Shown here in pieces: positions 56,101-62,770 of a stretch of 64,000 bases of DNA. The DNA comes from Candidatus Desulfovibrio trichonymphae (lineage in GTDB: Bacteria > Desulfobacterota > Desulfovibrionia > Desulfovibrionales > Desulfovibrionaceae): the NCBI RefSeq assembly GCF_002355955.1, contig NZ_AP017368.1, positions 248,001-312,000 on the forward strand. Direction: 5' to 3'. The notes beneath the pieces are model-generated. The model did no database searches, was not told the origin of the DNA, and worked only from the letters and a program-made list of their open reading frames with translations. A program made the position numbers and the translations under genes. Each line of letters starts with the position of its first letter. The first letter of the stretch is position 1.

Positions 56101-56924
56101 CTGTCTACCTTGAATGCGGCCGCAAAAGCCACGGCGAAAAAAAAGATGGCTACCAGCGCGGCCAGCTTTTTGCTGCCGAGCCAAGAGGTTAGGCCTGCCG
56201 CTATGGCGCCGGCGTAGAGAAAACAGTAGGCCGGGTGCGCGGGCGCATGTTCCGGCGCGAGCGCGAACCGTCTGCCGACAATATCCGTCAGCGCCTCACG
56301 CCCGAAACCGAGCAGAGCGACAAGCAGACAAAAAACAATCACCAGCGCTACGGCTGCAGAGGAAGATCCGGCGATGGCTGTTTGTTCTTTCGTCGTCGGC
56401 GTGAGGAAGACGCAACGCACGGCGTCTACTGAAAGCCATACAAAAACCGTTGTTGCGGCGGCCATGACAAGCAGGGCGGGAATGCCGCCATGCGTCGATG
56501 TGAACAGCACGCCTTTGACGATCATGGCCCGGCCTTCGGGAATCAGGAAAGGCGAACCGCCTACCGCACCCAGAAGGCCTAGGGCAAAGAGCGCGCCGTT
56601 AAGATTGCCGTACCCTGAGCCGCGCAAATTTTGCAGCAGCGGCGCATCTTGCGTGTCAGGTGTGAGTCGGGCAAGAGAAACAAGGGCCAGTGCGCGCGCC
56701 GTTGTCTGAAAAATGACAAAAAGCCAAAGACCGGTATAGGCTGTGGCGTTGGGAGCGCTGAACCCCAGACAGACAATGCCCAGATCGTGCAGGGCGCCCC
56801 ATAAAATCAGACGACGCGGGTTGCCGCGCTGCAGAACAGCCTGAGCTGTGGCAAACAGCAAAAGAACCGTGCCGGCGAAAAGCGGCCAAAGATATCCGTC
56901 GGACGTGAACAGAGGTGATGTCAT
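53172..56924 (-). CDS. cooM: Giant proton/cation-translocating subunit, two antiporter modules fused (CooM)
   Basis: 1250 residues with roughly 30 hydrophobic segments. Two complete NuoL/M/N-like modules are joined. The first (to about 640) has GLVPLHSWLPDAHPAAPSPV and AYSTLGQLGEITLVLGMD; the second has LPIRIDWQMHPALAPTPVSG near 905 and IYSTVSQLGYMVLAVG near 990. The family knowledge is that CooM of Rhodospirillum rubrum and Desulfovibrio is likewise a fused, very long subunit, unlike the separate HyfB/HyfF or EchA. First gene of the operon; ATG 56922-56924 has only a weak GGGG site. Confidence 0.9.
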   Translation of the reverse strand: MTSPLFTSDGYLWPLFAGTVLLLFATAQAVLQRGNPRRLILWGALHDLGIVCLGFSAPNATAYTGLWLFVIFQTTARALALVSLARLTPDTQDAPLLQNLRGSGYGNLNGALFALGLLGAVGGSPFLIPEGRAMIVKGVLFTSTHGGIPALLVMAAATTVFVWLSVDAVRCVFLTPTTKEQTAIAGSSSAAVALVIVFCLLVALLGFGREALTDIVGRRFALAPEHAPAHPAYCFLYAGAIAAGLTSWLGSKKLAALVAIFFFAVAFAAAFKVDSPPIPRLFLLLITFIGFVVSVYSKDYIHDEREGWYWFFLPLTFASLAGIVSAHSKDAFYGYWEMMTFASYFLVVYEGKRTAFDAGLKYYVMCAGGALFMLPGLFLLEGLSGNAVNLAAVNPVWIQGALMLCLAGFAVKAGLVPLHSWLPDAHPAAPSPVSAPLSGIITKMGIFGIVSVILAGADQTVGDMRGLFDLSWFGTTLVFMGAATLIYGEIMALLQDDIKRMLAYSTLGQLGEITLVLGMDTWLATTGALWHVVNHAVMKDLLFLGAGALIMRAGSRNLADMRGMGRQMPWTTACMAAGLVSIMGLPPFGAFYSKFLMIQASVNAGYIWMAALILAGSLVGAIYYMRILKTLIFDERPAHLPNVAEAPLYMRLPLAVLAALSLALCLVPQLPMHLVAGAASFCSEPTLTDIRVLDALAVPWPIYVTTPIFGALIPAFFSDNRRKAGWSSVAVLLATALLVMAFGRGMDTLSFCFAMIVPIIGALNMAYAVGYMDHSHTQWRFYGAFTCMCGALVGMAASRYMLSFFLFWEIMSSWTLYMAIAHEGTRPSLREACKYFIFNLAGAGFLFVGICVVGPLTPFTAELLTGFAPALPQHAAWLGTALLATGFVLKAAQLPIRIDWQMHPALAPTPVSGYISSVLLKSAIIGLIKLFALLGGSFVLAGVFPGYEKINLINLAVMWIGAITIIYSAIRALQVNGLKLVFIYSTVSQLGYMVLAVGTGGALGYAGGMLHLINHVFFKDLLFLVCGAVMFATHRESLEDLGGIGRKMPFTLLVFAIGGLSLVGVPPTSGFSSKWLIYHALMQAGQPLLALLSLVGSVITLAYVAKFLHSAFLGQPAPDLDNIKEAPRIMRLPMGILAFGCVLTGVFPGLALKPINNILREYGSTPLDVNLAGVVSGPGAWNATAIFIMALLAFLAGWFFVRRFTTLREIDVHTCGLPPKIAASRMGPSSIYGGLAPYINAKPAAEENRS

Positions 56925-57683
56925 AGACGCCCCGTGTGATTATGAGATTCGCCGGTCCTCGCGCGGGAGATGCGCTCCGGACGACTGCAGACAGCTTTAC
57001 AATTGCCGTATGTTACTTCACTTGAACGTGCCCGCATATTTATTGTTCTACTTTGATGAGGATAAAACCTTCGCCTTCGGGCGGCAACTTCTAAGCATTT
57101 TTTTAAGCTGTGGCAAACAAAGTTTGTAAAATAATTTATAAATATTTTTTATTAACAAGAACAATCACTATTTATAAAATCTTCTCCTGTGTAAAGGTTT
57201 TTGGGCTGGTTTTTTAAAAAATTTGGCTCTAGTTGCGTTTATTTATGTATTATCCCGTTTAACCAACGCAAGAGACTTTTTTGACTCACATACACATGGT
57301 CACAGGAAAGGCTGGCCCCCCCTGACAAACGCACAAAAATAATTTTTGATATGCTTCGGCCTTTATTCAGAGAGGATGTCCTTGACAAGGTAAAGAGAGC
57401 TTTGCAACTCCAGGATATTATTTATAGTCATATTTTTATGCAGTTATTCAATTAGGAAGGCACTATTTTGTTCATGAATATAAATTTTGAAGGTGCTGTT
57501 TTCGACGTTGTTTTCAGGGAAAAAATTTGCTGGTATATCTGTTGATATATCAAGATTTATTTTTGAATAATTTTTATTATTACAATATATTATAATACAT
57601 CCTCGTCCACGCCCTGTTGTCAGCGCGCCCATTCACGACTATTATGCCGCGAACAACATTTTTCAGAGGTCACAGGAGAGCGT
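56925..57683. other. AT-rich intergenic region between divergent cooM and nfnA
   Basis: About 760 bases with no convincing gene. From 57120 to 57600 it is strongly AT-rich, unlike the rest of the window. Visible features are a UUCG-type hairpin (CGCC-TTCG-GGCG, near 57073-57084) followed 15 bases later by a run of seven Ts, and a 5-base inverted repeat CAAAC-AAA-GTTTG near 57114. A 62-residue minus-strand frame (57444-57632) looks non-coding to me. Promoters for both divergent units must be here; I could not place them with confidence. Confidence 0.45.
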
Positions 57684-58526
57684 ATGTCAACCACCATTCT
57701 TCACAAGAAAAATCTGATACCGGGAAAAACAAGCAAGCTCACGCTGTACGCGCCGGAGATAGCAGCCAGAGCGCGGCCCGGACATTTTGTCATGCTGCGC
57801 ATGCACGACAAAGGCGAACGTATTCCTCTGACTATTGCCGACATAGATCCGGAAAAGGGGAGCATTGTTGTTGTCTATCTGGTTGTTGGCAAAAGCACGG
57901 CTTTTCTGGAAAGCCTTGCTGAGGGTGACGACATTCTGGATGTCTGCGGCCCGTTGGGTCGGCCCACGCACATTGAAAAAGGCGGCACGGCCGTCTGCGT
58001 CGGCGGCGGCACGGGCATCGCCGCCATGCACCATATCGCCAAGGGGCATTTCCGCGCGGGCAACCGCGTTGTGGGCATCATCGGCGCGCGCAGCAAAGAT
58101 TTACTGCTTTTTGAAAAAGAACTTTCCTCTTTTGCCCATGAACTTCTTGTCTCTACAGACGACGGCAGCTACGGCCGCAAGGGCCTTGTCACTGAGCTTC
58201 TGCGCGAACGGCTTGAGAAAGACATGGCCGTTTTTGAGGTGGTGGCTGTGGGACCAGTGTCCATGATGGCCGCTGTGGCCGAAACAACGCGGCCCTTCGG
58301 CGTCAGGACAACAGTCAGCCTGAATCCCGTCATGGTGGACGGCATTGGCATGTGCGGCGCCTGCCGCGTGAGCGTTGGCGGCCAAACAAAGTTCGCCTGT
58401 GTGGACGGGCCGGAATTTGACGGGCATCAGGTGGACTTTGCCGAACTTCGCCGCCGGCTTGCCGCTTACCGCGATCAGGAAAAACTCTCTTTGGACATGT
58501 ACGAGAGGCGCTTACATGAAAATTAA
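57684..58526 (+). CDS. nfnA: NADH-dependent ferredoxin:NADP oxidoreductase subunit A
   Basis: FAD- and [2Fe-2S]-containing small subunit of electron-bifurcating NfnAB. It has an FAD domain with PGHFVMLRMHDKGERIPLTIAD near residue 33, an NAD-binding GGGTGIAAMHHIAKG near 110, and the C-terminal cluster MCGACRV...FACVDGPEFDG near 225-250. 280 residues. The ATG follows GGAGAGCGT. The stop overlaps the nfnB start by 11 bases, so the subunits are made together. Confidence 0.9.
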   Translation: MSTTILHKKNLIPGKTSKLTLYAPEIAARARPGHFVMLRMHDKGERIPLTIADIDPEKGSIVVVYLVVGKSTAFLESLAEGDDILDVCGPLGRPTHIEKGGTAVCVGGGTGIAAMHHIAKGHFRAGNRVVGIIGARSKDLLLFEKELSSFAHELLVSTDDGSYGRKGLVTELLRERLEKDMAVFEVVAVGPVSMMAAVAETTRPFGVRTTVSLNPVMVDGIGMCGACRVSVGGQTKFACVDGPEFDGHQVDFAELRRRLAAYRDQEKLSLDMYERRLHEN

Positions 58527-59946
58527 AAAAAATTCAGGATATCTTGCCCCCAGAGTGGACATGCCCTGTCAGCCGCCCTTGGCACGGCGCGCCAATTTTG
58601 AAGAAGTGGCCCTCGGCTACACAACAGAAATGGCCATGCAGGAGGCATCGCGCTGCCTGCACTGCAAAAAGCCGCTCTGTGTGGCGGGCTGTCCGGTACA
58701 GGTGCCCATACGCGATTTTATTGCCGAGCTGGCGCGCGGCGATCTGCAGACCGCTTACACCGTCGTCAAGTCCACCAACAGTCTGCCCGCCGTCTGTGGC
58801 CGTGTCTGTCCACAGGAATACCAGTGTGAGGGCAAGTGCGTGTTGAACGCCAAGGGGCAGCCGGTGGCCATAGGACGGCTGGAACGCTTTGTGGCGGATT
58901 CGTTCATCGCACCTATCGCCTGTGAGCGTCTTACGGAAAAAACAAAATGCGCCGTGCCCCGTCACGGCAAAAAGGTTGCCTGCATAGGCGCCGGCCCTGC
59001 CTCCCTGACCTGCGCGGGAATGTGCGCGGCCAACGGGCTTGCAACAGACGTGTTTGAAGCCCTGCACGAGCCGGGTGGTGTGCTTGTTTACGGCATTCCG
59101 GCGTTTCGCCTTCCCAAAAACGTGGTCGCCGCGGAAATTGACGGGTTGGCCGCCTTGGGGGTGCGCTTTTATTTGAACTCGGTAGGGGGGCGTACGATAA
59201 TGCTGGAAGATTTGCGCAGGGAGTACGACGCCGTGTTCATCGGCGTAGGCGCGGGTCTGCCGATCTTTTTGGGCGTGCCGGGCGAAAATCTGGTGGGCGT
59301 CTTCTCCGCCAATGAATACCTGACGCGCGTGAACCTAGGGCGGGCCTACGATTTTCCGAGGCAGGACACTCCGGCCTTTCCCGGTAAAAACATCACTGTT
59401 TTCGGCGCGGGCAATGTGGCTATAGACGCGGCCCGTACGGCCCTTCGCATGGGCGCGGAAAGCGTGCATATTGTCTATAGACGCACCAGAGCGGAAATGC
59501 CGGCGCGCAAGGAAGAAATAGAACACGCTGAAGAAGAGGGTGTGCAGTTTGCCATGCTGGCCGCGCCGGTGCGATTTGACGGCTTTGACGGCAATGAGGA
59601 AATGCGGCTCGCTTCCGTCACGCTGCAAACCATGGTACTTGGCGAGCCGGACTCCTCGGGCCGTCGCCGCCCTGTGCCGCTGGAAGGACAACCCCGTGTT
59701 CTTCCCACAGATCTGGCCATTGTGGCCCTCGGCACGCGTCCAAACCCCATTTTGCTCGACGCCGCGCCCGGCCTTGAGCGCACGAACCGCGGATATATCA
59801 AGGTGGGCGCAACCACGGGCGAAACATCCCTGTCCAATGTTTTTGCAGGCGGGGACATTGTCACCGGTGCGGCAACGGTTATTCTGGCTATGGGCGCCGG
59901 ACGGAGAGCCGGACAGGAAATATGCAAACGGTTGCTGCCGAACTGA
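58516..59946 (+). CDS. nfnB: NADH-dependent ferredoxin:NADP oxidoreductase subunit B
   Basis: Large subunit, GltD-like, about 476 residues, the bifurcating-FAD subunit. N-terminal [4Fe-4S] ligands CLHCKKPLCVAGCPV near residue 50 and CGRVCPQEYQCEGKC near 95 are intact. They are followed by the FAD Rossmann motif GAGPASLTCAG near 157, NADPH site FGAGNVAIDAAR near 297, and C-terminal AGGDIVTGAATVILAMGAGR. With NfnA it couples NADH and reduced ferredoxin to NADP reduction. ATG 58516 lies inside nfnA; the longer frame to 58375 is out of context. Confidence 0.92.
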   Translation: MKIKKNSGYLAPRVDMPCQPPLARRANFEEVALGYTTEMAMQEASRCLHCKKPLCVAGCPVQVPIRDFIAELARGDLQTAYTVVKSTNSLPAVCGRVCPQEYQCEGKCVLNAKGQPVAIGRLERFVADSFIAPIACERLTEKTKCAVPRHGKKVACIGAGPASLTCAGMCAANGLATDVFEALHEPGGVLVYGIPAFRLPKNVVAAEIDGLAALGVRFYLNSVGGRTIMLEDLRREYDAVFIGVGAGLPIFLGVPGENLVGVFSANEYLTRVNLGRAYDFPRQDTPAFPGKNITVFGAGNVAIDAARTALRMGAESVHIVYRRTRAEMPARKEEIEHAEEEGVQFAMLAAPVRFDGFDGNEEMRLASVTLQTMVLGEPDSSGRRRPVPLEGQPRVLPTDLAIVALGTRPNPILLDAAPGLERTNRGYIKVGATTGETSLSNVFAGGDIVTGAATVILAMGAGRRAGQEICKRLLPN

Positions 59947-60022
59947 CTCAGGGGCATGTGCGCCTGTGGTCACAACAGCCTTGTTGTGAGCGCATGGGCT
60001 GTGTGTGTTTTTGTCTGTGCAG

Positions 60023-60107
60023 GCGAGAGTGGCGGAATGGGCAGACGCACTGGATTTAGGATCCAGCGGCTTCGGCTGTGGGGGTTCAAGTCCCCCCTCT
60101 CGCACCA
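60023..60107 (+). tRNA. tRNA-Leu (anticodon TAG)
   Basis: 85 bases including an encoded CCA. Acceptor stem GCGAGAG pairs with CTCTCGC (60097-60103). Anticodon arm CTGGA-TTTAGGA-TCCAG gives TAG. A long variable arm (type II tRNA) containing a TTCG loop is followed by the T arm GGGGGTTCAAGTCCCCC. It decodes CUN leucine codons. Confidence 0.95.
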
Positions 60108-60333
60108 AACTAAAAAACCATAAAGTCCAATAATGCCAAAAAAACATTGCGGGACTTGGCTTTTACAGGGCTTGATAGTCTCATATAGTATCTAAATCCA
60201 TTGACATTGAATTGTGGAACGAAAAGGAGAAAGTCCCCCTCTATGTTGACTGGGATGCGGAAACTGACGATCTCTATCGGGATGGGTAGTGGCAGAACTG
60301 CATCTTATTGTCGCAATTGCAAAAGGAGATATC

Positions 60334-61008
60334 ATGAAACTGCTTGCCGTAAACGGAAGTCCGCGCAAAACAATGAATACCGGGTTGTTGCTGGAAAAAA
60401 TTGTCGAGGGTGCCGCTTCTGAAGGAGCCGCAGCAGACGGATCTGCCTTGCATCCCAACGGAGAACACGGCACAATTAAGCAAATGATGAATGGAGTTGG
60501 ATCTGTGAAAGTCGCATCAACGGTTTTGGCCGTATTCATGCTGACGGCATTTATAGTAATGGGCAGTGACGCCTTTGCGACGGAAGACAAAGGTCAAAAA
60601 AGCGAGGTAGGTATGCAGGAAGTTCACGATTTTATGAAAAGTTGCGGGCAGTATTTTTTGGCAACAGTGGATGGTGACCAGCCCAAAGTGCGTCCGTTCG
60701 GTACTGTGGCCATTTATGACGGAAAACTTTATATCCAGACCGGCAAAAAGAAGGACGTCTTCAAGCAGATGGCGCGTAACCCGAAAATCGAGATTTGCGC
60801 TTATGACGGCAAGGGGAAATGGGTGCGGATTCAGGCTGTCGCTGTGAATGACGACAGACGCGAGGCAAAGCAATTTATGCTGGATTCCTACCCGGAGTTG
60901 AAAAAAATGTATTCGGCGGATGACAACAATTCTCAAGTGCTGTTCCTGAAGGACGTCAAGGCGAGATTCCATACGTTTACCGGGGAATCAAGGACTGTGG
61001 AATTCTAG
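60334..61008 (+). CDS. Chimeric ORF: truncated flavin reductase fused to a PPOX-type flavoprotein
   Basis: The start has an AGGAG site and reads MKLLAVNGSPRKTMNTGLLL, the N-terminus of an NADPH-dependent FMN reductase/flavodoxin-like protein, ending after about 34 residues. The frame then enters a second protein. This has a signal-peptide-like segment (VKVASTVLAVFMLTAF... to DAFATEDKG, near residues 58-85), then a pyridoxamine-phosphate-oxidase-like flavin-binding domain (MQEVHDFMKSCGQYFLATVDGD, KVRPFGTVAIYDGKLYIQTG, NPKIEICAYDG). An internal start (ATG 60487 or a GTG near 60505) could make the second protein alone. A deletion joining two genes is the simplest reading. Confidence 0.75.
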   Translation: MKLLAVNGSPRKTMNTGLLLEKIVEGAASEGAAADGSALHPNGEHGTIKQMMNGVGSVKVASTVLAVFMLTAFIVMGSDAFATEDKGQKSEVGMQEVHDFMKSCGQYFLATVDGDQPKVRPFGTVAIYDGKLYIQTGKKKDVFKQMARNPKIEICAYDGKGKWVRIQAVAVNDDRREAKQFMLDSYPELKKMYSADDNNSQVLFLKDVKARFHTFTGESRTVEF

Positions 61009-61475
61009 ACCACGAGGGAGAATATTAAGCTTCTCTATTAATATCAATAAGTTATTTCTATTCTGGAAATGGAAAATTCTGTTGAACTGCCCTGATATGA
61101 GCAGCAACTCTGCATTCTTCCTTGCCTTTTCCCTTCAAGGTTCGCGTCGGAAGGCGCGCATCTTTAATTCCCTTGGATGTCATGCACAGGCTCCGGCAAA
61201 AATACAAAAATCAGATCAATCCGGCTTCCTGCTCCAAGCTTTATATATTTTAAGGCTTATTATATATGTATCATATTGATATAATTTATTTAAATAGATT
61301 TAAAAATATTTATCCCTGCAATTATCCTCAAATAAAAAAGATGCTTTTTAAGAAGCAAATAGTCTTCACTGGACAAGCAGATGTGAGGTGACGGCTTGGG
61401 CGCACGTTTTCAGATTCAGATTCGCACCCTGTTCAGCAGATTTTGAAAAATTAAGAAACGTGATAGAAGAAAAAA
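61009..61475. other. Non-coding tract after the chimeric flavoprotein gene
   Basis: No gene recognised in about 470 bases. The stretch 61250-61360 is strongly AT-rich. A 65-codon plus frame at 61082 and a 98-codon minus frame at 61416 do not resemble proteins. It fits decayed accessory DNA downstream of the tRNA. Confidence 0.4.
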
Positions 61476-61837
61476 ATGTGTGAAGATAGCCAGATAAAAT
61501 CTAAAAACCGGGTTGCTGACCACGGCGAGGTATTTACTGGACAACGGGAAATCAACGCTATGCTGGATATGGTGAAGCGGGAAGCCGAGCGCATTGACTC
61601 CCGTTTTTTTGAGCCGGCGTGCGGAAACGGTAATTTTCTCGCTGAAATTTTGCGGCGCAAGCTGGCGGTGGTCAAAAAACGGTATGCAAAGAACCAAGTG
61701 GACTATGAACATTATGCCATTCTTGTAACCTCCAGCATATCATGGGATTGATTTACTGCCAGATAACGTGCAGGAACGTCTGAACGGCATTTTTGTGATG
61801 GAGCATACCTCGTCTGACCCGGAACGGAGGGCGGCTT
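61476..61837 (+). pseudogene. N6-type DNA methyltransferase (restriction-modification), truncated and frameshifted
   Basis: The frame begins QIKSKNRVADHGEVFTGQ, a typical opening of large adenine-specific methyltransferases, and contains the SAM motif FFEPACGNGNFLAEILRRKL near residue 45-62. It stops after SSISWD at 61749-61751. The family sequence continues in another frame as GIDLLPDNVQERLNGIF (61743-61793), where a frameshift has occurred. It then ends at the start of the next gene. The catalytic NPPY region and everything after is absent. No restriction enzyme gene is nearby. Confidence 0.8.
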
Positions 61838-62764
61838 GTGAATATTCTTGTAACACCGCGGTCTTTCGGCAAAAATAATCCTGAACTTTTTGACGCCCTG
61901 CGCGAGGCCGGGCTGAACGTCATGCGCAATGATTCCGGCGGGATTTTTTCCGCCGCGCAAATGAAGGAAAAACTCGCTTCGTGCGATGGCGTGATACTGG
62001 GGGTTGACCCCATGAACGCCGAGGTTCTGGCGGCCGCGCCGCGTGTACGCGCCATCGCAAAATACGGCGTCGGCACGGATAATATTGATCTTGCCGTCTG
62101 CAAAGAGCGGGGCATTGCGGTTTCACGCACTGTCGGGGCCAACAGCAATGCCGTGGCGGACTACGCCTTCACGCTCATGCTGGCCGTTGCCCGCAAGGCG
62201 GCGCTGATTGACCGGCGTTGCCGCGCAAAAGACTGGGGCAAGATCACAAGCATTGACGTGTACGGAAAAACATTGGGCATTATCGGGCTTGGCGCTGTGG
62301 GCAGATGTGTGGCAAGGCGCGCGCGGGGTTTTGACATGCGCGTATTGGCCCACGACATTGCCTTTGATGATGTCCATGCCCGTGAAGCGGGCGTAGAGCG
62401 CGCCGATGTGGATCGCATCTGCCGCAAGGCCGATTTTATCAGCTTGCATACGGTGCTGAACGATGAAACCCGCAATCTGATCAACGCGGACCGCCTTGCT
62501 GCAATGAAAAAAACGGCTGTTCTCGTCAATACGGCGCGCGGCGGCCTGGTTGACGAATCCGCGCTGCTCGCGGCCCTGCGGGAAGGCCGTCTCCACGGGG
62601 CCGGCCTGGACGTTTTTGAAGAGGAGCCCCCGGCCGATCCGGTCTGGTACGGACTCGATAACGTGGTCATGGGCTCGCACTGCTCTTCGTCAACAAGCGG
62701 GGCAACGGAAACAATGGGCCGCATGGCGGTGGAGAATCTGTTGCGGGATCTGGGCATACAGTAA
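61838..62764 (+). CDS. D-2-hydroxyacid dehydrogenase (phosphoglycerate-dehydrogenase-like)
   Basis: 308 residues, complete NAD-dependent 2-hydroxyacid dehydrogenase fold: catalytic-domain start NILVTPRSFG, IAKYGVGTDNIDL near residue 75, the NAD motif GIIGLGAVGRCVARR near 145, the catalytic Arg in NTARGGLVDESALL near 230, Glu in AGLDVFEEEP near 255 and His in GSHCSSST near 275. It lacks the ACT domain of SerA. GTG start with GGAGGG 6 bases upstream. Substrate unknown; D-3-phosphoglycerate or another hydroxyacid. Confidence 0.85.
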   Translation: MNILVTPRSFGKNNPELFDALREAGLNVMRNDSGGIFSAAQMKEKLASCDGVILGVDPMNAEVLAAAPRVRAIAKYGVGTDNIDLAVCKERGIAVSRTVGANSNAVADYAFTLMLAVARKAALIDRRCRAKDWGKITSIDVYGKTLGIIGLGAVGRCVARRARGFDMRVLAHDIAFDDVHAREAGVERADVDRICRKADFISLHTVLNDETRNLINADRLAAMKKTAVLVNTARGGLVDESALLAALREGRLHGAGLDVFEEEPPADPVWYGLDNVVMGSHCSSSTSGATETMGRMAVENLLRDLGIQ

Positions 62765-62770
62765 AAATTG

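Noticed and set aside
48581-56924. Ech or Hyc/Hyf-type hydrogenase instead of Coo
   Set aside because: The fused 1250-residue antiporter subunit, the gene order, and hypA plus cooF at the end fit Coo better; Hyf has separate antiporter genes and Ech has six genes without a fusion.
57444-57632. 62-codon minus-strand frame in the AT-rich cooM-nfnA gap
   Set aside because: Low complexity, no ribosome site and no recognisable family; chance frame in AT-rich DNA.
59335-60147. 270-codon minus-strand frame containing GGLEPPQPKPLDPKSS
   Set aside because: Antisense of tRNA-Leu plus nfnB; this peptide is a frequent mis-annotation over tRNA-Leu genes.
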